DNA of 64,000 nt, taken from positions 62,001-126,000 of the forward strand of contig JAEWAB010000003.1 in the NCBI GenBank assembly GCA_023391875.1, given 5' to 3'. The DNA is from Bacillota bacterium. GTDB lineage: Bacteria; Bacillota; Clostridia; Oscillospirales; Ruminococcaceae. Shown here one piece after another: positions 44,544-53,653 of this stretch (position 1 is its first letter; the number at the start of each line of letters is the position of its first letter). Below the pieces are notes generated by a model. It saw nothing but the letters and a program-made list of their open reading frames with translations. It was not told the DNA's origin and made no database searches. The position numbers were made by a program, and so were the translations under genes.

Positions 44544-45740
44544 TCACTGTGCCTTCGTCAGCACCGCTTCCAATATTTTAAGCCCTTCGTCTATCTCCGC
44601 GTAGCTGATGGTGAGCGGCGGCAGCATGCGCAGCTTCGCCTTCGCGGTGAGGATCATCAGCCCGTTTTCGTGGCACTGCTGTGAAAGCTCGGCGGCGGTG
44701 GCCTTGCAGCCAAGCTCGATGCCGATCATCATCCCGAGGCCGGAAACGCTCTTGACATGCGGCAGCATAAGCAGCTTTTCTTTGATATAAGCGCCCTTGT
44801 TGGCTACCTCCGAGAGAAACTCCGGCTTGGATACGCGGTTTACCACCACCAGCGCCCCGGCGCACACAATGGGGTTTGCGCCGTAGGTGGTACCGTGGTC
44901 GCCCTGCCCGAGCACCTGCGAGTACTCCTCGTTTGCGATAACGCCGCCCAGCGGCAGCCCGCCGCCGATGCCCTTGGCAAAGGATACGACATCCGGTTTC
45001 ACGCCAAACTGTTCAAAGGCAAAGAAGCTGCCGGTGCGCCCGATACCCGCCTGCACCTCGTCTACCATAAAGGCGAGGTCTTTTTCGCGGCAGAGGGCCT
45101 CCACCGCTTTTACATAATCCTTATCCAGTGTGATGATGCCGCCCTCGCCCTGCACCACTTCAATCAGCACGCCGCATACATCGACGCCAATCAATGTTTT
45201 CATGTGTTCGATGTTGTTGGGCTCGGCAAACGAGAAGCCCTCGGTAAACGGGAAGAAGTAGTTGTGGAACACCTCCTGCCCTGTAGCGGAAAGGGTGGTC
45301 ACGGTGCGGCCGTGAAAGGAGTTGTGCAAAGTGATGATACGGCCTCTGCCCTTGCCGTACTTATCAAAGCTGCGCTTGCGGGCGATTTTAATCGCCCCTT
45401 CGTTGGCCTCCGCGCCCGAGTTACAGAAGAAGGTCTTGTACAGCCCGCTTACCTCGCTTAACCTTGTGGCCAGCTGCGCACACGGCTCGGTGTAGTAAAG
45501 GTTGGAGGTGTGGTTTAAGGTGCCCGCCTGCTTTGCCACCGCCTGCGCCCACTCCTCGTCGCAGAAGCCCAGCGAGTTTACGCCAATGCCGCTGGTGAAG
45601 TCGATGTAGCCCTCGCCCATCACGCCCACGGCGTGCGCGCCTTTACCACTCACAAGTACGACGTCGTTGCGCTTATAGGTGTTCATCACGTGCTTGTCAA
45701 AGGCGTCTTTCACAAGCTGTTTTTTGGTTTGCTCTGTCAT
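44544..45740 (-). CDS. argD: Acetylornithine aminotransferase
   Basis: A 398-residue class III PLP aminotransferase making N-acetylornithine from the semialdehyde with glutamate. Recognisable are FCNSGAEANEGAIKIARK, the HNSFHGRTVTTLSATGQ segment, FMVDEVQAGIGRTGSFFAFE and the PLP lysine in SFAKGIGGGLPLGGV. Start at ATG 45740; the frame to 45836 has no ribosome site. Gene order places it in arginine synthesis rather than GABA or ornithine degradation. Confidence 0.95.
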   Translation of the reverse strand: MTEQTKKQLVKDAFDKHVMNTYKRNDVVLVSGKGAHAVGVMGEGYIDFTSGIGVNSLGFCDEEWAQAVAKQAGTLNHTSNLYYTEPCAQLATRLSEVSGLYKTFFCNSGAEANEGAIKIARKRSFDKYGKGRGRIITLHNSFHGRTVTTLSATGQEVFHNYFFPFTEGFSFAEPNNIEHMKTLIGVDVCGVLIEVVQGEGGIITLDKDYVKAVEALCREKDLAFMVDEVQAGIGRTGSFFAFEQFGVKPDVVSFAKGIGGGLPLGGVIANEEYSQVLGQGDHGTTYGANPIVCAGALVVVNRVSKPEFLSEVANKGAYIKEKLLMLPHVKSVSGLGMMIGIELGCKATAAELSQQCHENGLMILTAKAKLRMLPPLTISYAEIDEGLKILEAVLTKAQ

Positions 45741-45792
45741 TCCGTTTTCCCCCCGTTTATGTATATTGATACTCGTCAATCTTAAACCAAAC

Positions 45793-46662
45793 TTAAAGGA
45801 ACATAGTGCCGATGCCCTCGTTGGAGAACATCTCAATCAGGATAGAGTGCGGGATGCGCCCGTCGATAATGAAGGTTTTGCGAACGCCTCGCCGCACCGC
45901 CTCCACGCAGCATTCGATCTTGGGGATCATGCCGCCCGAGATGATGCCCTGCTTGATAAGGTGCGGTACCTCGCTGACATTCACCACGGGAATGAGCGAC
46001 TCCTCGTCGTTTTTATCGCGCAACAGGCCACGGATATCGGTCATTAAAATCAGGTTCTCGGCGCCCACGGCGGCGGCGATGCGCGCGGCGGCGGTGTCGG
46101 CGTTGATGTTGTACACCTGCCCATAGCTGTCGCACGCAACGGTGGCAATAACGGGGATATAGCCGTTATTAAGGGTATCGAAGATGGGCTTGACGTCGAT
46201 GCTCTCGATCTCGCCCACAAAGCCTAAATCGTCCTTGGAGTTTATCTTCTTGGCGGTAATCATGTTGCCGTCGATGCCGCACAGGCCGAGGGCCTTGCCC
46301 TTGTGGCTGGTGAGCAGGCTCACGAGGTCCTTGCTGATCTTGCCCGCCAGCACCATCTGCACGATCTCGGCCGTCTCGGCGTCGGTGTAGCGCAGGCCGC
46401 CCACAAAGCGGGATTCCTTGCCGATTTTGCCCAACATGTCGGTAATCTCGGGGCCGCCGCCGTGCACCAGCACGATCTTCACCCCAACGAGCGAGAGCAG
46501 CACGATATCGCTCATCACCGCCTGCTTGAGCTCGTCGTTTACCATGGCGTTGCCGCCGTATTTAATCACGACCACCTTGTTATAGTACTTTTGCAGATAG
46601 GGCAGCGCCTCTATCAGCACATGGGCCTTGTCGCTGTTGGATATCTTCATTGTTCGTGCCAT
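45793..46662 (-). CDS. argB: Acetylglutamate kinase
   Basis: A 289-residue amino-acid kinase that phosphorylates N-acetylglutamate. Motifs: VVIKYGGNAMVN, KIVLVHGGGPEITDML, DTAAARIAAAVGAENLILMTDIRGLL and GGMIPKIECCVEAVRRG. The length and the N-terminal helix suggest an arginine-inhibited hexameric form, but this is inference. Start could be 46662 or 46650; AAAGG lies too close to the first and rather far from the second. Confidence 0.96.
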   Translation of the reverse strand: MARTMKISNSDKAHVLIEALPYLQKYYNKVVVIKYGGNAMVNDELKQAVMSDIVLLSLVGVKIVLVHGGGPEITDMLGKIGKESRFVGGLRYTDAETAEIVQMVLAGKISKDLVSLLTSHKGKALGLCGIDGNMITAKKINSKDDLGFVGEIESIDVKPIFDTLNNGYIPVIATVACDSYGQVYNINADTAAARIAAAVGAENLILMTDIRGLLRDKNDEESLIPVVNVSEVPHLIKQGIISGGMIPKIECCVEAVRRGVRKTFIIDGRIPHSILIEMFSNEGIGTMFL

Positions 46663-46698
46663 ACCTTTCCGCTCAATAAGGCTGTTTTAGAGTAGCCG

Positions 46699-47970
46699 TC
46701 AGGTTCTGTAATCCCCGTTTATCTTTACGTAATCGTACGTTAGGTCGCAGCCCCACGCCGTGGCGCTAGCCGTACCGTCGTGCAGATTGACGTTGATGAC
46801 TATCTCGTCCTCGGCGAGTACAATCTTGGCTTCTTCCTCCGAAAACCCGACGCCCGCGCCGTTTTCGCAAACCTTGATCTCACCCGCGGCACTCGAAAGG
46901 CTCACCTCGGTTTTGGCGATCTCAAACTCCGCGTCGGTGTAGCCGATGGCACAGAGGATTCTGCCCCAGTTCGCGTCCTCCCCGAACATCGCCGCCTTAA
47001 ACAGGCTGGAGCATACCACGCTCTTGGCAACCTTCTTTGCGGTATCCTCGGTGGGAGCGCCCGAAACGGTGCACTCGAGCAGCTTGGTGGCACCCTCGCC
47101 GTCCTTCGCCATCATACGCGCGAGGCGGATGTTTACTTCATTTAGCGCCTTGCAGAAGGTGTCGTAGGCTTCATTCTTCTCGGTTATCTTCGGGTTGCCT
47201 GCCGCGCCGTTTGCGAGGATGCACGCCATATCGTTGGTGGAGGTGTCGCCGTCCACACTAATCATGTTGTAGCTGAGCTTAACACTCTCCGAGAGTGCCT
47301 GCCGCAGTAACGTAACGTCTATATCCGCATCGGTGGTGATGAACGCGAGCAGGGTCGCCATATTGGGGTGTATCATGCCCGAGCCCTTGCACATACCGCC
47401 GATGGTGCAGGGAACGCCGCCTATCTCAAAGGTAACGGCAGCCTCTTTCCTTACGGTATCGGTCGTCATAATTGCCTCGGCCGCATAGGAGCCGCCGCTC
47501 TGTGAAAGGCCCGAAACCAGCATGTCGATGCCAGCCTGAATCGGTTCGATGGGTAGAATCTGCCCGATAACCCCCGTGGAGGCGACAATCACATCATCCA
47601 CGCCGATATTCAGCTCGCGGGCAAGCATCGCGCACATCTGCCGCGCCTTCTGCTCGCCGTCAGCGTTGCAGGTATTGGCGTTGCCGCTGTTGACAATCAC
47701 CGCCCGCGCCTTGCCGTCTGCCAGATGGCGTTTGGTAACGGCGATGGGTGCGCCCTTTACCTTGTTTTGCGTATAAACCGCCGCCGCCGCGCAGGGCTGC
47801 ATGCTGAAGATAGCGGCGACATCGCGCTTCGTTGTTTCGCCCGCTGCGGCCGGCGCGCTGATAAGCACCTCGCCGGTTTTCATAAAATGTTTGATGCCGC
47901 AGCTTACTCCGTTTGCCAGAAAGCCTTTGGGCGCGGTGACCCCGCCCTCGATGGATGTGATTGTAGCCAT
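46699..47970 (-). CDS. argJ: Bifunctional glutamate N-acetyltransferase/ornithine acetyltransferase
   Basis: A 423-residue Ntn-type enzyme that recycles the acetyl group from acetylornithine to glutamate. The self-cleavage site is visible as GMIHPNMA|TLLAFITTDA, with the new N-terminal Thr as nucleophile; other landmarks are NSGNANTCNADGE and ANWGRILCAIGY. As no separate argA is present, it probably also makes acetylglutamate from acetyl-CoA, but this needs biochemical proof. GGAGG lies 12 bases before the ATG. Confidence 0.96.
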   Translation of the reverse strand: MATITSIEGGVTAPKGFLANGVSCGIKHFMKTGEVLISAPAAAGETTKRDVAAIFSMQPCAAAAVYTQNKVKGAPIAVTKRHLADGKARAVIVNSGNANTCNADGEQKARQMCAMLARELNIGVDDVIVASTGVIGQILPIEPIQAGIDMLVSGLSQSGGSYAAEAIMTTDTVRKEAAVTFEIGGVPCTIGGMCKGSGMIHPNMATLLAFITTDADIDVTLLRQALSESVKLSYNMISVDGDTSTNDMACILANGAAGNPKITEKNEAYDTFCKALNEVNIRLARMMAKDGEGATKLLECTVSGAPTEDTAKKVAKSVVCSSLFKAAMFGEDANWGRILCAIGYTDAEFEIAKTEVSLSSAAGEIKVCENGAGVGFSEEEAKIVLAEDEIVINVNLHDGTASATAWGCDLTYDYVKINGDYRT

Positions 47971-48046
47971 TGTGTAATTCCGCCTCCAATATTGTTAAGC
48001 CCCATGGGGGTAGGTATATTGTAGCTTTATGATAAGTGCGATGATT

Positions 48047-48985
48047 TTATTTTAACCCGGTGGCTTCATCAAGGCCGAGCGCCAGGTTCATGCACTGCAC
48101 CGCGGCGCCCGAGGCGCCCTTGCCGAGGTTATCGAACCGCGAAACCACGGTGAGTTGCTCGCTGTTGCCGCATACGATAATCTCCATGCGGTTGGTACCC
48201 GCCAAGGCATTGGAATAAAGGATGCCCTCTGTTACCTCCGCGTGCGGCAACACCGAGATAAACTGCTGCCCCGCGTAAAAGTCGGCATACTGTCGGGCGA
48301 GCTCCTTGGGCGACAGCTTTTTGTTAAGCAGACGGGTATAAAGCGGAACGCTTACCGCCATGCCGCTGTAATAGTCGCACACAAGGGGGTTGAAGATCGG
48401 CGCATAGGTTACGCCTGAATATTTATGCATCTCGGGGATGTGCTTATGCGTAAGGCCGAGCGCGTACAGTCTGGGGCTGTCGTAGCCTGTGGCACGGTCG
48501 TTCGCCTCATACTCAGCGATAAGCTTTTTGCCGCCGCCGCTATAGCCCGAAACGGCGTGGGCGGTTACGGGGTAATCCTTCGGCAGAATGCCGAGCCTTA
48601 CAAGCGGCGCCACCACCGTGATAAAGCCGGTAGCGTAACAGCCGGGCACCGCGATGCGCTTGCCGGCGCATACCGCCGCGCGCTGCTCCTTGGAGAGTTC
48701 GGGCAGGCCGTACACCCAATTGTCGAGCGTGCGGTGGGCGGTGCTCGCATCGATGATCACCGTATGCTCATTTTCCACCAGCGAGACCGACTCGCGGGCC
48801 GCCGTATCCGGCAGGCAGAGGAACACCACATCCGCCTCATTAATAAGCTTTTTGCGCTCTGTAACATCCTTACGCTTTCCTTCGTCGATAGCGAGTATCT
48901 CAAGGTCGTCCCTACCCGCAAACCGCTCAAAGATTTTAAGGCCGGTAGTGCCTTCCTTGCCGTCTATAAAAACCTTGTGCTTCAT
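48047..48985 (-). CDS. argC: N-acetyl-gamma-glutamyl-phosphate reductase, short (type 2) form
   Basis: A 312-residue reductase acting after ArgB. The opening KVFIDGKEGTTGLKIFERF and the catalytic Cys in AVPGCYATGFI are those of the shorter AGPR type 2 subfamily, rather than the 340-residue form usual in Bacillus. The semialdehyde-dehydrogenase dimer domain follows (HAVSGYSGGGKK). AGGTG lies before ATG 48985. Transcribed between argH and argJ. Confidence 0.95.
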   Translation of the reverse strand: MKHKVFIDGKEGTTGLKIFERFAGRDDLEILAIDEGKRKDVTERKKLINEADVVFLCLPDTAARESVSLVENEHTVIIDASTAHRTLDNWVYGLPELSKEQRAAVCAGKRIAVPGCYATGFITVVAPLVRLGILPKDYPVTAHAVSGYSGGGKKLIAEYEANDRATGYDSPRLYALGLTHKHIPEMHKYSGVTYAPIFNPLVCDYYSGMAVSVPLYTRLLNKKLSPKELARQYADFYAGQQFISVLPHAEVTEGILYSNALAGTNRMEIIVCGNSEQLTVVSRFDNLGKGASGAAVQCMNLALGLDEATGLK

Positions 48986-49023
48986 GCTGTCACCTATTTC
49001 TTTAAAACGGTCTTTTGCAAAAG

Positions 49024-50418
49024 CTATCCGACCGTATCATTTTCCAGCTGGTTTAAAATATACCACGCCCGCTCGATCTCGGCCTTCACCTGCTCCGGCG
49101 CTGGGCCGCCGGTAACGGAGCGCTCCTTCACGCAGGTTTCGAGCGAGACGGCGGCGTAAACATCCGCTTCAAATACGTCGCTGATAATCTTATACTCCTC
49201 AAGGGTGAGGGTTTCTAAGGTCTTGGCGTTTTGAATGCAATAAGCTACTAAGGAACCCACCGCCTTGTAGGCGTCGCGGAACGGCATACCCTTTTTGGTG
49301 AGGTAGTCGGCGCAGTCGGTGGCATTGATAAAGCCCTTCGCCGCCGCTAAGCGCATATTATCTTTTAACACCGTCATGGTCTCTATCATGGGGGTGAAGG
49401 TTTTAAGGCAGAGCTTCGCGGTGTCGCACGCGTCGAAGATGGCCTCTTTATCCTCCTGCATATCCTTGTTGTAGGCAAGGGGCAGCGATTTCATCATCGA
49501 GAGCAGCGTCATCAAATTGCCGTACACCCGCCCGGTTTTGCCGCGCACCAGCTCGGCGATATCGGGGTTCTTCTTCTGGGGCATGATACTCGAGCCGGTG
49601 GCGTAGGCATCGTCCAGCTCGATATACTTAAACTCCCACGAGCACCACAGGATGATCTCCTCGCTGAAGCGCGAAAGGTGCATCATAATGATAGAGAGCG
49701 CACTTGCGAGTTCTATGACAAAATCGCGGTCGGAAACACCGTCGAGCGAATTGTGGCTTACATCGTCAAACCGCAGCGCGTGCGCCACCAGCTCGCGGTT
49801 GAGCGGATAGGTGGTACCCGCCAGCGCCCCGCTACCGAGCGGCAGGATATTGGTGCCCTTGTAGGCGTTTTGCAGGCGCGTAATGTCGCGCAGCAGCATC
49901 TGCACATAGGCCATCAGGTGGTGCGCAAAGGTAATGGGCTGCGCCCGTTGCAGGTGGGTGTAGCCGCACATCACCGTTTCGGTGTGCTCCTTGGCCTGCG
50001 TAAGCAGCGCCTTGATGAGACTGATAACAAGACCGGTGATCTCGGTGATCTCGTTCTTGAGGTACATCCTTACATCGAGCGCCACCTGATCGTTTCGGCT
50101 GCGCGCGGTGTGCAGGCGCTTGCCCGCGGTGCCGATCAGCTTGGTAAGCTCCGCCTCCACAAAGGTGTGGATGTCCTCGGCGGTATTATCAATGGCGAGC
50201 TTGCCGCTCTCCAGGTTCTCTAAAATCACCTGCAGGCCGTCGCAGATTTTATTCGCCTCGCCCTTTTCAATAACCCCCGTTTCGCCGAGCATGGTGGCGT
50301 GGGCCATACTGCCCAGAATATCCTGCCTCGCCATGCGCTGGTCAAAGGAGATGGAGGAGTTAAAATCGTTCACGCCCGCGTCAACCTCTTTGCTAAAGCG
50401 CCCCGCCCACAGCTTCAT
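49024..50418 (-). CDS. argH: Argininosuccinate lyase
   Basis: A 464-residue fumarase-superfamily lyase that releases arginine and fumarate. N-terminal KLWAGRFSKEVD is diagnostic; the superfamily signature GSSIMPQKKNPDIAELVRG (about residue 280) and TARSRNDQVALDVRM are present. AAAGGACAGG lies before ATG 50418. It is separated from argG by 158 bases with a hairpin, so it might have reduced or separate expression. Confidence 0.97.
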   Translation of the reverse strand: MKLWAGRFSKEVDAGVNDFNSSISFDQRMARQDILGSMAHATMLGETGVIEKGEANKICDGLQVILENLESGKLAIDNTAEDIHTFVEAELTKLIGTAGKRLHTARSRNDQVALDVRMYLKNEITEITGLVISLIKALLTQAKEHTETVMCGYTHLQRAQPITFAHHLMAYVQMLLRDITRLQNAYKGTNILPLGSGALAGTTYPLNRELVAHALRFDDVSHNSLDGVSDRDFVIELASALSIIMMHLSRFSEEIILWCSWEFKYIELDDAYATGSSIMPQKKNPDIAELVRGKTGRVYGNLMTLLSMMKSLPLAYNKDMQEDKEAIFDACDTAKLCLKTFTPMIETMTVLKDNMRLAAAKGFINATDCADYLTKKGMPFRDAYKAVGSLVAYCIQNAKTLETLTLEEYKIISDVFEADVYAAVSLETCVKERSVTGGPAPEQVKAEIERAWYILNQLENDTVG

Positions 50419-50508
50419 ATCTAATCCTGTCCTTTCGATGATGTTGCCCCTATTTCCTCTCTTAAAACGCTGCCGCCCAAAGAAAGGAGATGGATTTTAA
50501 ATTGAGAA

Positions 50509-50544
50509 TGCAGAATGCGCGCCGTTGTCGCTGCGCATTCTGCA
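50509..50544 (-). terminator. Hairpin between argG and argH
   Basis: TGCAGAATGCGC (50509-50520) and GCGCATTCTGCA (50533-50544) are exact 12-base arms. The minus strand continues TTCTCAATTTAAAA without a clean T-run. It may be a weak attenuator or an RNA-processing site; the GAATGCAGAATGC text also resembles dispersed short repeats in related genomes. Confidence 0.5.
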
Positions 50545-50576
50545 CGATTGTGCGTGTTATTTTTTTAAGTGGGAAT

Positions 50577-51782
50577 TTACTTACCCTCAGTTAAAGCCTT
50601 AACCTTGATGGGTAGGCCAAAGAGGTTGATAAAGCCCGCAGAATCGGCCTGATTGTATACCTCGTCGGCGCCGAAGGTAGCAATATCCTCGCTGTAGAGG
50701 GTGTAGGGGCTGGTAACGCCCGCGTTGATGATGTTGCCCTTGTACAGCTTAAGCTTTACCTCGCCGGTAACGGTGGCCTGCGTGCTGTTTACAAACGCGC
50801 TGAGCGCTTCGCGCAGAGGGGTGTACCACTGCCCGTAGTAAACCAGCTCGGAGAACTTGATGGCAACCTGCTGCTTGTAGTGCTGGGTGTCCCTGTCGAG
50901 GCAGATGCTCTCGAGTACCTCATGGGCGTGGTAAAGGATGGTACCGCCGGGGGTTTCGTACACGCCACGCGACTTCATGCCCACCAAGCGGTTCTCTACC
51001 ATATCAATAATGCCGATGCCGTTTTCGCCGCCCAGCTTGTTGAGCTTTTTGATGATGTCAACGCCACTAAGCTTTTCGCCGTTTATCGAAACGGGTGCAC
51101 CCTTTTCAAACCCGATGGTCACATAGGTGGGGGCGTCGGGCGCCTTCTCGGGCGAAACGCCGAGTTCCAAAATCTTGTCGTAGTTCGGCTCGTTGGCGGG
51201 GTCTTCGAGGTCTAAGCCCTCATGAGAGAGGTGCCATATGTTTTTATCCTTGGAATAGTTGGTTTCTCTGGTAATGGCGATGGGCACGTTATGCGCCTCG
51301 GCGTAGTCGATTTCATCGTCGCGGCTCTTGAGCTCCCAGGTGCGCCACGGGGCGATGATGGGCATGTTGGGGGCGAACGCCTTGATGGCGAGCTCGAACC
51401 GAACCTGATCGTTGCCCTTGCCGGTGCAGCCGTGCGCGATGGCGTCGGCGCCCTCTTTTAAGGCGATCTCCACGATGCGTTTGGCGATGATGGGGCGCGC
51501 AAACGAGGTGCCCAGCAGGTATTTGTTCTCGTAAACGGCGCCTGCCTTTAAGGTTTCGAAGATATATTCATTGACGAATTCTTCGGTCAAATCCTCAATA
51601 TACAGCTTGCTGGCGCCGGTTTTGAGCGCCTTTTCGTTTAAGCCGTTTAATTCCGCGCCCTGGCCCACATCAGCGGCAACGGCGATAACCTCGCAGCCGT
51701 AATTCTCTTTCAGCCACGGAATGATGATGGATGTATCAAGCCCGCCCGAATACGCGAGCACAACCTTGTTAAACTTCTTCAT
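50577..51782 (-). CDS. argG: Argininosuccinate synthase
   Basis: A 401-residue enzyme joining citrulline and aspartate at the cost of ATP. The PP-loop VVLAYSGGLDTSIIIPWL opens the protein; AHGCTGKGNDQVRFEL and GIGIIDMVENRLVGMKSRGVYE are family landmarks. ATG 51782 with GCGAGG about 9 bases upstream; the extension to 51824 is not supported. First gene of the arginine series, behind a promoter overlapped by an ARG-box-like palindrome. Confidence 0.97.
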   Translation of the reverse strand: MKKFNKVVLAYSGGLDTSIIIPWLKENYGCEVIAVAADVGQGAELNGLNEKALKTGASKLYIEDLTEEFVNEYIFETLKAGAVYENKYLLGTSFARPIIAKRIVEIALKEGADAIAHGCTGKGNDQVRFELAIKAFAPNMPIIAPWRTWELKSRDDEIDYAEAHNVPIAITRETNYSKDKNIWHLSHEGLDLEDPANEPNYDKILELGVSPEKAPDAPTYVTIGFEKGAPVSINGEKLSGVDIIKKLNKLGGENGIGIIDMVENRLVGMKSRGVYETPGGTILYHAHEVLESICLDRDTQHYKQQVAIKFSELVYYGQWYTPLREALSAFVNSTQATVTGEVKLKLYKGNIINAGVTSPYTLYSEDIATFGADEVYNQADSAGFINLFGLPIKVKALTEGK

Positions 51783-51884
51783 GAGCAGCAACCTCGCTTT
51801 ATTGTTTATATTTATACATCGCAACAGGATGATTGGATACGACTGTCTCCGCTTACACCATGTATTTCAATGGACAGCAGGTAA

Positions 51885-51920
51885 TATTCATAATTATACA
51901 TCAATTTACGCTGATTTCAA
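51885..51920 (-). promoter_or_regulatory. argG promoter overlapped by an ARG-box-like operator
   Basis: On the minus strand TTGAAA (51915-51920), 16 bases, then TATAAT (51893-51898). The -10 lies inside the palindrome TGTATAATTATGAATA (51885-51900), which matches the ArgR/AhrC operator pattern (TGNATNNNNATNCA). Repressor binding here would occlude RNA polymerase. Confidence 0.7.
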
Positions 51921-51928
51921 GGGTTTTG

Positions 51929-51942
51929 TGTATAAAAATACA
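51929..51942 (-). promoter_or_regulatory. Second ARG-box-like palindrome
   Basis: TGTATAAAAATACA, exact 5-base arms around AAAA, centred 43 bases (about four helical turns) from the first site. Paired boxes on one face of the DNA suit hexameric ArgR binding. Confidence 0.6.
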
Positions 51943-52033
51943 TTCGTTATACGAAATTGGCGCATAGCACAACTTTTGACCACCCCACGGGGCACGACTG
52001 TGAATGTTGTATAAATTTTAGCAGCAATCTTTA

Positions 52034-52708
52034 CTACGGGTGCGGCTTGCCGACACGGTATTCGTTCATCACCGACGTGAAAATCTCGGCGCTGGTGGGC
52101 GGGGTCCATGTAATGGCGTTGGCACCTGCGTCGATGGTGGCGTCGATGGTGGCCGCGGTGGGGCCGCCGGTGGCAATAATGGGCACCAGTGGGAAGTCTT
52201 TGCGTATCTTCGCCACAACCTCGGGCGTTTTCGCGGCGGCGGATACGTTTAAAATGGCGGCGCCTGCCTCTAAGCGCGCGCGGATATCCTCGTTCTCGGA
52301 GACGACGGTGATCACGATGGGGATGTCGATGGTCTCAAACACGCTCTTCACCGATTTGTTGGTGGTGGGGGCGTTGAGCACCACCCCGATGGCCCCCTGA
52401 AACTCTGCGTGCAGCGCAAGGTTCGTCACCCGCTTGCCCTGCGTCAGCCCGCCGCCCACGCCGCAGAACACCGGGATGTCGGCGGCGATCATAATCGACT
52501 GCGTAATGACGGGCTGGGGGGTAAAGGGGTATACGGCTATCACCGCGTCGGCGTTGACATTGCGGATAATGCAGATATCGGTGGTAAAGACGATGGACCG
52601 TATTCGCTTGCCAAAGATTCTGATACCGCTCGCCCGCTGAATCTCCTCGGGCACCTTTAACATAAACTTGCGCAGATTTCCCTGTATCTCGGGTACAAAG
52701 GCCGACAT
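52034..52708 (-). CDS. Conserved TIM-barrel protein of unknown function
   Basis: A 224-residue protein with alternating strands and helices typical of a (beta/alpha)8 barrel. Conserved-looking stretches: GIRIFGKRIRSIVFTTDICIIRN, AVYPFTPQPVITQ, VFCGVGGGLTQGKRV, IPIIATGGPTAATI and NAITWTPPT. I recall close homologues in Clostridia annotated only as hydrolase or hypothetical. The IATGGPT and TPP loops suggest a phosphate-binding site. Start at ATG 52708 (GGAGAGG upstream). It is 69 bases after the nitroreductase gene and probably cotranscribed. Confidence 0.75.
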   Translation of the reverse strand: MSAFVPEIQGNLRKFMLKVPEEIQRASGIRIFGKRIRSIVFTTDICIIRNVNADAVIAVYPFTPQPVITQSIMIAADIPVFCGVGGGLTQGKRVTNLALHAEFQGAIGVVLNAPTTNKSVKSVFETIDIPIVITVVSENEDIRARLEAGAAILNVSAAAKTPEVVAKIRKDFPLVPIIATGGPTAATIDATIDAGANAITWTPPTSAEIFTSVMNEYRVGKPHP

Positions 52709-52777
52709 GGTGACACATCCTCTCCTACGCTTATTCTTGTTTTCACATTTATGCAATGCATGTACCTGCACCGGTTG

Positions 52778-53356
52778 TCACATGCCGATGATGATATCCA
52801 TCAGCTGGCGCTTGGGCACGTGCCTTGTCCCGCTTTCGTCCGCATAGCTGGCGGTGTCGTAGCCGGATTCCTCTAAGATAATATCCTCGTCGGGGCGGCC
52901 CAGCGCAATCACCAGCAGCGGCTCATAGGCACCTATCGTTACCATCAGCTCACGCTTTAACCGAATCTTATCAAAGTTTGTGACGATGCACCCCCCCAGC
53001 CCCCGCTCTGCCGCACCAAGCAGGATGGTCTGTGCGGCAATTCCCGCGTCGATGTACGCGCTGTGCATGGCGGGCACGAGGTTGGTGTCTACAAACATGC
53101 AGATGTAGGCTGCGGGCTCGGCGTTACCGGTATCTCTGTACGGGGCGCCCGGCGTCTTTACCCAGTGCAGCAACGGGCAGATGATAGCGTTGGTTTGCTC
53201 CGAGCAGCTTAAGTAGTACTTGAGCGGCTGTACATTGCCCGTGGACGCGGTGAGGCGTGCAAGGCCGATGAGTTCAAACAGCGTGTTGGTACTCACAGAG
53301 GTACTGCCATCAAACAGGCGATAGCTGCGGTTTTGAAGCACCAGATCCTTAAGCAT
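52778..53356 (-). CDS. Nitroreductase-family flavoprotein
   Basis: A 192-residue FMN-dependent reductase: NRSYRLFDGSTSVS, ARLTASTGNVQPLKYYL and the glycine-rich AERGLGGCIVTNFD are typical, and the C-terminal VIALGRPDEDIILEE is the nitroreductase closing motif. The physiological substrate is unknown. ATG 53356 has AAGGAG 8 bases upstream. It precedes the TIM-barrel gene in the same direction. Confidence 0.88.
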   Translation of the reverse strand: MLKDLVLQNRSYRLFDGSTSVSTNTLFELIGLARLTASTGNVQPLKYYLSCSEQTNAIICPLLHWVKTPGAPYRDTGNAEPAAYICMFVDTNLVPAMHSAYIDAGIAAQTILLGAAERGLGGCIVTNFDKIRLKRELMVTIGAYEPLLVIALGRPDEDIILEESGYDTASYADESGTRHVPKRQLMDIIIGM

Positions 53357-53532
53357 AGCGCACACTCCTTTTTCGTCCTACGGTTAAAAACGTCGCCCGA
53401 CGGCGGATGAAAGCCCTGATGGAATAAGCATATTATAGCAAATCTAATGAAAAAAGAGAAGTTCCCGCGCAATGCTAGCCTTACTGTTTTTAACATTAAT
53501 TCTGGCGAAAATACCTTTGGTAATCATTTTTT

Positions 53533-53561
53533 TTGAGATTTTCGGTTTTATGTGTTAGAAT
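53533..53561 (+). promoter_or_regulatory. Promoter for the flavin-reductase-like and CAP genes
   Basis: TTGAGA (53533-53538), 17 bases, TAGAAT (53556-53561), about 90 bases before the start at 53654. Confidence 0.6.
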
Positions 53562-53653
53562 GAGCCTAACGGTACATAGCCTTGCCGTTGAAACCGGGCT
53601 GCTACTACCGGCAGCCTGAAAGGAAATCGACCTGTGACAATGAAGGATGGTGT

